Positions 1-6,479 of a stretch of DNA of 64,000 bases are shown here, piece after piece (position 1 is the stretch's first letter; each line of letters starts with the position of its first letter). Below the pieces are notes generated by a model, which had not been told where the DNA came from, ran no database searches, and saw only the letters and a program-made list of their open reading frames with translations. Source of the stretch: Rhizobium sp. RU20A (GTDB taxonomy: Bacteria > Pseudomonadota > Alphaproteobacteria > Rhizobiales > Rhizobiaceae); the NCBI RefSeq assembly GCF_900155885.1, contig NZ_FTMB01000005.1, positions 204,069 through 268,068 of the forward strand, given 5' to 3'. The position numbers and the translations under genes were made by a program.

Positions 1-883
1 GCACCGAGAGAACGCCGCCAAGATAAAGCCCGTTGAGCAGCGCAAAGGACAGGACGATCAGCGCGCCGGAGCAGGGCCGCAGGCCCACGGCAAGAATGGC
101 CGACCAGGCTTCCGACCAGGCGAAACGATCGCCCTTGAGCATGGACGGGTCGGGCGCATGGGCATGGCCGCAGTCGCAGACTTCGCCGGGACCATGGGTA
201 TGGTGGACATGGCCGTGATGGTGAAGGCCGCGTGTGCCGTGACCATGTGCATGATCGTTGTTGGACGTGCGGGCATGGCCGCCCATATTGACGGTCATGC
301 CGCCGGCGACGGCCATGGCGGGCACCATCACCGGCGCCCTCGCCGTCCGAAGCTTCATCAGCTTGCGGATCAGCAGCCAGGCGCCGAAGAGGGCGATCAG
401 GGCGAAGCTTGCGATCTCCAGCGCCTGTGTGGCGGCTGTCATGGTGATCGAGGTGCCGCGCAGCAGGAGATAGGTGGCGCCGACCATGAGGACGGCGACA
501 AGGCCCTGCAGCAGCGATGAGAGGAAGGAGAGCAGGACGCCGCGCTTCAATTCCGTCTCGTTGGCGAGCATGTAGGAGGATATGACCGCCTTGCCATGGC
601 CTGGGCCAGCGGCGTGGAACACACCATAGGCGAAGGAGAGCCCGATCAGGGACCAGAGCTGCCAGGGATCGTCGCGCATGGCGCGCAGCGCGCCGGTGAG
701 GGTGCGATAGAAGGCCTGTTGCTCGCCGTTGACCCAGGACAGGAGAGGGCGAAGAGGCCCCGTCGCGGAAAAGCCGGGTTCGGCGGAGCCGATGCCGAGC
801 GGTGATTGGGCATGGGCGGCGCCAAAGGCCGCCAGCGCCGCGACAGAGGCGATGAGGACGAGCTTGGTGTGCCGGGATGCCAT
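1..883 (-). CDS. NicO-family nickel/cobalt efflux permease, 3' end cut by window
   Basis: Reading the minus strand from the ATG at 883 gives at least 294 codons with no stop before the window edge. A cleavable or anchoring N-terminal hydrophobic segment ends near AHAQ. Helices follow, with the family motif H-A-A-G-P-G-H-G-K near residues 90-98, then a His-rich cytoplasmic loop (about residues 210-250, many HGH/HHH runs and a CDCGHAHA cluster) and a second helix set with GLRPCSGAL. This layout is that of the RcnA/NicO family, which exports Ni2+ or Co2+. The start ATG overlaps the stop of the upstream DUF1007 gene by one base (TGATG-type junction), so the two are translationally coupled. The specific metal is not decided by sequence. 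The C-terminal end lies outside the window. Confidence 0.85.
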   Translation of the reverse strand, partial: MASRHTKLVLIASVAALAAFGAAHAQSPLGIGSAEPGFSATGPLRPLLSWVNGEQQAFYRTLTGALRAMRDDPWQLWSLIGLSFAYGVFHAAGPGHGKAVISSYMLANETELKRGVLLSFLSSLLQGLVAVLMVGATYLLLRGTSITMTAATQALEIASFALIALFGAWLLIRKLMKLRTARAPVMVPAMAVAGGMTVNMGGHARTSNNDHAHGHGTRGLHHHGHVHHTHGPGEVCDCGHAHAPDPSMLKGDRFAWSEAWSAILAVGLRPCSGALIVLSFALLNGLYLGGVLSV

Positions 884-1527
884 CAGCAGGTGACCTCCAT
901 GCGTGTCGCGAAGAGCTTGGACATGTCGGTGCCCATGGGATCGTTGAAGAAGGCGTCGGTGAGGGACGCCTTGTTTTCGGCCAGCACCTCGTCCGGGTCG
1001 GGACGCACCACCTTGTGCTGACACGCAAGAACCTTGTCGCCGACGAGATGCAGATCCTCGTCGCTCGCAAAATCCATCGCCGTATACATGGTGGGATCGT
1101 AGACGCCGAAGGTGAGTCGGCCCTTGAGCGGCATGGGCTCGGACGGCTTGACCACGAAGAACATGAGCAGCTGCCCGTCCTTGTAATCGACGTGAATGAT
1201 ATCCGGCGGGGTCACCTTGATGGTTTTGCCGTTGTCGGTGATCGTCGTGTAGTAGTCGTATTCGCCAAGCGAGTCCTTCACGGTCTTGCCGACTTCGGCC
1301 AGTTCGTCCGGGTCGAGCTTGCCGTTGGAATTCTTGTCGAAATCCATGACAACGCTGGCCGAGAACATGTCGTCGAAGCGCCAGACATTGCGCAGTTCCT
1401 GGATCTGGTTGCCGACATCGTCCGACACGATCTCAAGGCGCGCCTCTGCAAAGATGTGCGGATGGGCAAGAGCCGTTCCAGTGGCAAAGAGCACCGCGGC
1501 GGCGGCGAGCGTGAGGGCCTTCTTCAT
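883..1527 (-). CDS. DUF1007 family periplasmic protein
   Basis: A 214-residue protein starting MKKALTLAAAAVLF, with a signal peptide ending at ALA-HPHIF. DUF1007 proteins begin their mature part with HPH and commonly sit next to NicO nickel/cobalt permeases, as here, where the stop overlaps the permease start. Residues DFDKNSNGKLDPDE near position 70 look like an EF-hand-type metal loop. A longer reading frame runs upstream to 1701, but it has no signal peptide at its start, while the ATG at 1527 begins a clean signal sequence. The role is probably periplasmic metal handling for the adjacent exporter. That is inference from co-occurrence; the biochemical function of the family is not established. 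Confidence 0.8.
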   Translation of the reverse strand: MKKALTLAAAAVLFATGTALAHPHIFAEARLEIVSDDVGNQIQELRNVWRFDDMFSASVVMDFDKNSNGKLDPDELAEVGKTVKDSLGEYDYYTTITDNGKTIKVTPPDIIHVDYKDGQLLMFFVVKPSEPMPLKGRLTFGVYDPTMYTAMDFASDEDLHLVGDKVLACQHKVVRPDPDEVLAENKASLTDAFFNDPMGTDMSKLFATRMEVTC

Positions 1528-1612
1528 CGGCACGATCCTGAGTGAGACATGGAGGCGCTGGCTGCGTCGGGTTGGAAATGGCCGCCAAATGGGACGGAAT
1601 TGGGACTTTTCC

Positions 1613-2506
1613 TTAGCGGTGGCGGCGGAACCAGGCATGCAGAAAGTCCACGAAGGTGCGTACCTTGGCCGGCAGGTAGCGCCGGTGCGGATAGATGGCA
1701 TAGATGCCGCGATCCTTCGTCAGGTAGTCGTCAAAGAGGGTGACGAGTTCGCCGCTGGCGATCTTTGAGCGGGCGATGAAATCCGGGCAGATGCTGACGC
1801 CAAGCCCCGCCACGGCGGCGCGCAGGCAGGCCAGCGGGCTGTTGACCTCGAGCGGGCCTGATATCGCCACGGAGAAGGTGCTGCCGTCTGTCTCTGCAAA
1901 GCGCCAGTTGCCGTGGTTGCGCCCGTTGGTATCGATGATGCAGGGAACGCGCGCCAGCGCCGAGGGATGGTCGAGTGGCCCATGCTTTTCGAGAAAACTC
2001 GGGGAAGCGCAGAAGAGAAGCTGGAAATCATCGAGCTTGCGGGCAATCAGCGTCGAATCTTCGAGCTTGGTGATGCGGATCGCGACGTCGAAGCCTTCCT
2101 CGACCAGATCCACGAAGCGGTCTTCGGCGACGATGTCGAGCGACAGTTCCGGATGGGCGACGCTGAAGTCCACGAAGGACTGGCCGATCTCGGCATCGAT
2201 GAAGGTTCGCGGCGCGGTGATGCGCAGGCGCCCGCGCAGGTCCGAATTGTTGGCGCGCACGAGATCGGCGAGGTTGTCGATTTCCTTGAGTATATCGGAC
2301 GCCGTGCGGTAATAGGTATGCCCGGCTTCCGTCAGGGAAAACTGGCGGGTGGTGCGGTTGAGAAGAAGCGCGCCCAACTCGTCTTCAAGCTCGCGCACAT
2401 ATTTCGACAGCAGCGCCTTGGATCGCCCGACGCGGCGGGCGGCGGCGGAAAAGCCTTCGGCATCGACGACGTCGATAAAGGCGCGAATGCGGGTCAGGGT
2501 ATCCAT
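1613..2506 (-). CDS. LysR family transcriptional regulator
   Basis: A 297-residue protein with an N-terminal winged helix-turn-helix (residues about 5-62: FIDVVDAEGFSAAARRVGRSKALLSKYVREL) followed by a substrate-binding-like domain that includes LRGRLRITAPRTF, a form typical of the CrgA/DsdC-like LysR branch. Length matches the family norm of about 300. It lies 85 bp upstream of the DUF1007/NicO pair on the same strand, so it may be transcribed with it or be independent. LysR regulators usually act on a divergent gene, but the nearest divergent gene (ornithine decarboxylase) is over 600 bp away. Effector and targets are unknown. Confidence 0.9.
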   Translation of the reverse strand: MDTLTRIRAFIDVVDAEGFSAAARRVGRSKALLSKYVRELEDELGALLLNRTTRQFSLTEAGHTYYRTASDILKEIDNLADLVRANNSDLRGRLRITAPRTFIDAEIGQSFVDFSVAHPELSLDIVAEDRFVDLVEEGFDVAIRITKLEDSTLIARKLDDFQLLFCASPSFLEKHGPLDHPSALARVPCIIDTNGRNHGNWRFAETDGSTFSVAISGPLEVNSPLACLRAAVAGLGVSICPDFIARSKIASGELVTLFDDYLTKDRGIYAIYPHRRYLPAKVRTFVDFLHAWFRRHR

Positions 2507-2719
2507 GCGGCAGCTTTCGGTTCCGGTCTTGGCGCGGCAGCGAGTGCCTCGTGTCTATCGGCCATGATTTGGATCGCTCTGACAAGGCTGTTTCGCCCCG
2601 ATGCGGCTCGCAAATACAGGCCGGGAGACCCCGGACAAGCCCTGCCGAAGGGGTCGCAGAAGATGGCCCTAAACTTTTTTGCCCTGACGCAAAAAACCAC
2701 TTGATTGCGACAGCGAACT

Positions 2720-3139
2720 TTCTTACCTACGCCCTTGCCCAAAGTCGCACGTGCCTGTGGGTGTCCGCCGTCCCTCGATGTGGTGAGGAAACGGTAAGGT
2801 ACCTGGAACTAACCGCTCCAGTCGCTATCCCGGCCAACCGGGAAATGCGAGGACACCTTGAAGCAACGACGGTGCGGGCCTTTCTGGTCTCTGCTGGCTT
2901 TCCATCAGCCTGCGTTACTGAAGAGGCACACCTTCATTGCCGAAAGTGCGGTCGGGTCACTCCCTCCAATCTAAGGCAGACAAAGCGGAACAGAGCCTAG
3001 GCGGGCTTCGTTCCACCGTTCGCGCAGTTGCGCATGTCATGGTTCCGGGGTCTCCACCGGCTGGTACCGTGGCGTCGTCGCATCTGTCCTTTGTCCCTCT
3101 GGGTTACTCCCGGAGCAGCTGGATTATGGGGATACCATT
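2720..3139 (+). ncRNA. Candidate structured leader (speF-type) upstream of ornithine decarboxylase
   Basis: The 633-bp gap between the LysR gene and the decarboxylase has no convincing gene but holds several pairing segments. GTGTCC (2761-2766) can pair with GGACAC (2851-2856) to close a domain of about 95 nt. Inside it is a perfect hairpin TCCCGG-CCAA-CCGGGA (2828-2843). Just before the gene, CTCTGGG-TTACT-CCCGGAG (3097-3115) forms a stem upstream of the GGGGA ribosome site. Alphaproteobacterial ornithine decarboxylase genes are known to carry the conserved speF RNA element in this position. Placement and size agree, but I could not align it to the family model. Boundaries are approximate. 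Confidence 0.5.
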
Positions 3140-4273
3140 ATGACGACCGCACGCATCATCGACTTCCTGAACACCCGACGTCCAGAAGGCCCCTGCCTCG
3201 TGGTCGACCTCGACGTCGTGCGCGACAATTTCAAGGCTTTCCGCCACGCCCTGCCCGACAGCTCCATCTACTACGCTGTCAAGGCCAACCCGGCTCCGGA
3301 AATCCTGCGCCTGCTCGCCGGCATGGGCTCCAACTTCGATTGCGCGTCCGTCGCCGAAATCGAAATGGCGCTGAACGCCGGTGCAACGCCTGCCCGCATT
3401 TCCTTCGGCAACACGATCAAGAAGGAGCGCGATGTCGCCCGTGCGCATGCACTCGGCATCAACCTCTTCGCCGTCGACAGCCACGAGGAAGTCGAGAAGA
3501 TCTCCCGTGCCGCCCCCGGTGCGCGTGTCTTCTGCCGCGTTCTGACCGATGGTGACGGTGCCGAATGGCCGCTGTCGCGCAAGTTCGGCTGCGTTCCGCA
3601 GATGGCCGTCGACGTTCTCGTCTACGCTCATCAGCTCGGCCTTGTTTCCTACGGCGTCTCGTTCCATGTCGGTTCGCAGATGACCAAGGTCGATGCCTGG
3701 GATGCGGCTCTTGCCGATGCCAAGCGCGTTTTCGTCTCGCTCGCCAAGCAGGGCATCGAGCTGAAGATGGTCAACATGGGCGGCGGCTTCCCGACGAAGT
3801 ACCTGAAGGACGTGCCGTCGGCGGAAGCCTACGGCAAGGCGATCTTCGGTTCGCTGCGCAAGCACTTCGGCAACAACCTGCCGGAAACGATCATCGAGCC
3901 GGGCCGCGGCATGGTGGGCAATGCGGGTGTCATCAAGACGGAAGTCGTGCTGATCTCCAAGAAGTCCGACAATGACGCGCACCGCTGGGTGTTCCTCGAC
4001 ATCGGCAAGTTTGGCGGTCTGGCCGAAACCATGGACGAGGCCATCCGCTACCCGATCCGTACCACGCGCGATCAGGACGCCATGGAGCCGTGCGTGCTCG
4101 CCGGTCCGACCTGCGATTCGGCCGACGTGATGTATGAGAAGAACATGTATCCGCTGCCGGTCTCCCTGACCATCGGTGACGAGGTTCTGATCGAAGGCAC
4201 CGGCGCCTACACGACGACCTATTCGGCCGTCGCCTTCAACGGCTTCGATCCGCTGAAGGCCTACGTCATCTAA
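3140..4273 (+). CDS. odc2: Ornithine/lysine decarboxylase, fold III PLP enzyme
   Basis: A 377-residue alanine-racemase-fold decarboxylase that converts L-ornithine (and in related enzymes L-lysine) to putrescine (cadaverine). The PLP lysine is K48 in YYAVKANP. Other family signatures follow in order: HVGSQ, the glycine loop MGGGFP, EPGRG and the active-site CDSAD near residue 320. Length matches the short bacterial Odc2-type enzymes known from Sinorhizobium and Agrobacterium. GGGGA at about 3126-3130 is the ribosome site. It is preceded by a long structured leader and followed at once by a terminator hairpin, so it is probably a single-gene transcript controlled by polyamine level. Substrate preference cannot be read from sequence. 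Confidence 0.92.
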   Translation: MTTARIIDFLNTRRPEGPCLVVDLDVVRDNFKAFRHALPDSSIYYAVKANPAPEILRLLAGMGSNFDCASVAEIEMALNAGATPARISFGNTIKKERDVARAHALGINLFAVDSHEEVEKISRAAPGARVFCRVLTDGDGAEWPLSRKFGCVPQMAVDVLVYAHQLGLVSYGVSFHVGSQMTKVDAWDAALADAKRVFVSLAKQGIELKMVNMGGGFPTKYLKDVPSAEAYGKAIFGSLRKHFGNNLPETIIEPGRGMVGNAGVIKTEVVLISKKSDNDAHRWVFLDIGKFGGLAETMDEAIRYPIRTTRDQDAMEPCVLAGPTCDSADVMYEKNMYPLPVSLTIGDEVLIEGTGAYTTTYSAVAFNGFDPLKAYVI

Positions 4274-4283
4274 GGTCGCATAA

Positions 4284-4311
4284 CGCTCCCGCATGAGGCG
4301 GGAGCGCTTTT
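4284..4311 (+). terminator. Intrinsic terminator after the decarboxylase
   Basis: Perfect 9-bp stem CGCTCCCGC (4284-4292) with GCGGGAGCG (4298-4306), loop ATGAG, followed by CTTTT. It lies 11 bp after the decarboxylase stop and before the acetyltransferase gene. Confidence 0.85.
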
Positions 4312-4364
4312 CACAATCAGTTCTGGATACCGTCTGAAGCGGTTTTGGGTACGGGAGGCCGACG

Positions 4365-4955
4365 ATGGCCACTGTTCTTGACACTGTGCGCGCTTTCTTC
4401 GCGCAGAATGCCTATGTGATCGACGCTGAAAATGCCGGGGATGTCGTGGCGCGCGAAACGCTGCTCGACCGCGCCATGGGCCCGGGCCGTACGCGCAAGT
4501 CGTCGGAAAAGATCCGCCGCGGCCGCCTGCCGGCCGACGGCCTGGCGCTCGTCGCCCGCGATCCGTCGGGCCATGTGATCGGCACGATCCGCCTGTGGAA
4601 CATCGAGGCTGGCGTCACCGCCGAAGGCCATGCCGTGTCCGCGCTCCTGCTCGGCCCGCTGGCCGTCGATCCGGACCAGGAAGGCAAGGGCGTGGGCGGC
4701 GCGCTGATGCGGGCGGCGATCCAGGAAGCGGCCCGCCGCGAGCATGGCGCGATCCTGCTCGTCGGCGATCCCGAGTACTACGAGCGCTTCGGCTTCTTCG
4801 CCGATCGCGTGCAGCATCTCGTCATGCCCGGTCCCTTCGAGCGCCGCCGTTTCCTCGGCCTCGAGCTCAAGGCCGGCTGGCTGGCGGGCGCGGCCGGCAT
4901 GATCGTGCCGACGGGCCGCAAGCTGTCGTCGCCCTCCTACCTCAAGGCCGCCTGA
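4365..4955 (+). CDS. GNAT family N-acetyltransferase
   Basis: A 196-residue acetyltransferase. The acetyl-CoA pocket is visible in LGPLAVDPDQEGKGVGGALMRAAI (about residues 88-112; the Q/R-x-x-G-x-G/A motif is QEGKGVG). It is followed by VGDPEYYERFGF, the signature of the YhbS-like subgroup. GGGAGG at 4347-4352 precedes the ATG by a normal distance. It stands in its own unit behind the decarboxylase terminator. The substrate is unknown; its place next to a polyamine gene invites the thought of polyamine acetylation, but the sequence does not show this. Confidence 0.85.
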   Translation: MATVLDTVRAFFAQNAYVIDAENAGDVVARETLLDRAMGPGRTRKSSEKIRRGRLPADGLALVARDPSGHVIGTIRLWNIEAGVTAEGHAVSALLLGPLAVDPDQEGKGVGGALMRAAIQEAARREHGAILLVGDPEYYERFGFFADRVQHLVMPGPFERRRFLGLELKAGWLAGAAGMIVPTGRKLSSPSYLKAA

Positions 4956-5149
4956 TCGCGTCACCGCGCAGGCGCCGGGCGCCGCTCGCCTTGCCCTGTT
5001 CCCGGGCGCGAGCGGCGCCTCGAACTGCCTGCTGCGCCTTCTCCTCTCGTGCGGCACTGTCTCCTTCCATTTTGCTTTTGCTTGCCTGTCACGCCTTTCG
5101 CCTGTCAGAATGGCAGATGGTCATCGGACCATCGGGGGAGGGGACGGGT

Positions 5150-5785
5150 TTGGATGGTTTCACGCCGCTGCCGGCAACGACGCTGCTTTCCTTCCTGGTG
5201 GCATCAATAGTGATCGAAATCACGCCGGGGCCGAATATGGCCTATCTCGCCCTCGTGTCGGCCAGCGAAGGGCGGATGAAGGGTTTGGCAACGGTGGCCG
5301 GCATTGCGCTCGGCCTCGCGCTCCTCGGCATTGCGAGCGCCTATGGCGTCGCAGAACTCATTCGCGGTTCCGCCTTTCTCTACGAGGTGCTGCGCTGGGG
5401 CGGGGCGGCTTTCCTCTTCTACCTCGCCTATGACGGCTGGCGTGACGCAGGCGTGGAGACAGAGCCGACGGGGCGCGGGGCGACGACCTATTTCCTGCGC
5501 GGGCTGGCCACCAATCTTCTGAACCCCAAGGCAGCGTTGTTCTTCGTGACCGTCGTGCCCGGCTTCATCGACAGTCAGCTGACGGGCGCGTCTGCCTTCA
5601 TCCTGCTCGGCGCGGTCTATGTCGGTGTCGCGACCATCATCCATGCTTCGATCGTGGCCCTGGCCGGCGCGCTCCATCCCCTTTTGTCTGACCCCGCCCG
5701 CGAACGTCGGTTGCGGAGGATGCTTTCGCTGCTTCTTGCCGGGGTCGCCGTTTGGTTTCTCGCCAGCTCGGCGTCTCGCGTCTGA
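5150..5785 (+). CDS. LysE family translocator (amino acid exporter)
   Basis: A 211-residue inner-membrane exporter with the LysE/RhtB signature ITPGPNMAYLALVSASEGRMKG in the first helix and TNLLNPKAALFF in the middle, and about six hydrophobic segments. I chose the TTG at 5150 because GGGGGAGGGG (5134-5143) sits at the right spacing and the protein then begins like other family members. An in-frame ATG at 5117 has no ribosome site and would add 11 residues. The frame stays open upstream into the acetyltransferase gene but that part is a shadow. Likely substrate class is amino acids or homoserine-type lactones; the exact one is unknown. Confidence 0.85.
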   Translation: MDGFTPLPATTLLSFLVASIVIEITPGPNMAYLALVSASEGRMKGLATVAGIALGLALLGIASAYGVAELIRGSAFLYEVLRWGGAAFLFYLAYDGWRDAGVETEPTGRGATTYFLRGLATNLLNPKAALFFVTVVPGFIDSQLTGASAFILLGAVYVGVATIIHASIVALAGALHPLLSDPARERRLRRMLSLLLAGVAVWFLASSASRV

Positions 5786-5921
5786 GATGTGGCTGGTCGT
5801 GGTTTCGGCTGGCGGCGCTTTTTCCTTATCAAAAAAGAGCTATGTCGAACGGAACCAAGCGTAGCCTGATGCGTTTCGATCGTGTTTTGTCACATTCCGA
5901 TTCGCAGGGACGATCGAACGC

Positions 5922-6479
5922 ATGCAGCCTACCAATCGGCGTTTCGATCTTCGCGAGCGCACCCGCAATGCCCATGACACGGTCGATCGCCTCGTCGGGG
6001 TGTGGAAGACCCGGGCGGATTACGTGGACTATCTCCGGTCCATCCATCTGTTTCGCAGCCGCTACGAGGCGGCGCTCGATGCGATCGTGCTTCCCGCCTG
6101 TTTCAGAGACTGGTCCACGGGCCAGGCTGTACCGGAAGCGACGCGCGATCTCGCCGATCTCGGCGTGCGGCGTCTGCCGCCCGTCGACAAGGCCGTCATC
6201 GATACCGATATCTCCAGCCTGCTCGGAACGCTCTATGTGCTCGAGGGGTCCGGGCTTGGTGCGCGCCTGCTGTGTCAGCGCGCTCTGGCTCTCGGCCTGA
6301 CGGCTGACAGCGGCGCTCGTCATCTTTTCCTTCTCGCTGGCCGGGTGGATGCATGGCGGGCTTTCGGTGCTATCCTCGAGAACGCGCCGATCTATGACGC
6401 GGGACGCGCGGTGCGTGCAGCGGAGCGGGCCTTCGGTGATGCCGCTGAGGCCTTTGGCGGGGCGTTTGCAGATGCATGA
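5922..6479 (+). CDS. bphO: Biliverdin-producing heme oxygenase
   Basis: A 185-residue heme oxygenase. The proximal histidine is in RERTRNAHDTVDRL (about residue 17) and the distal-helix signature is LLGTLYVLEGSGLGARLL (about residues 90-107). It opens heme to biliverdin IXalpha, the chromophore used by bacteriophytochromes. Its stop overlaps the start of the phytochrome gene by 8 bp (6472-6479), so the two are coupled and the enzyme clearly supplies the photoreceptor next door. A role in iron release from heme is less likely, because no heme-uptake genes are near. Confidence 0.9.
   Translation: MQPTNRRFDLRERTRNAHDTVDRLVGVWKTRADYVDYLRSIHLFRSRYEAALDAIVLPACFRDWSTGQAVPEATRDLADLGVRRLPPVDKAVIDTDISSLLGTLYVLEGSGLGARLLCQRALALGLTADSGARHLFLLAGRVDAWRAFGAILENAPIYDAGRAVRAAERAFGDAAEAFGGAFADA

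Noticed and set aside
2551..3000. 149-codon plus-strand frame between the LysR gene and ornithine decarboxylase
   Set aside because: Spans a structured leader, has no family similarity and poor codon use; better explained as non-coding.
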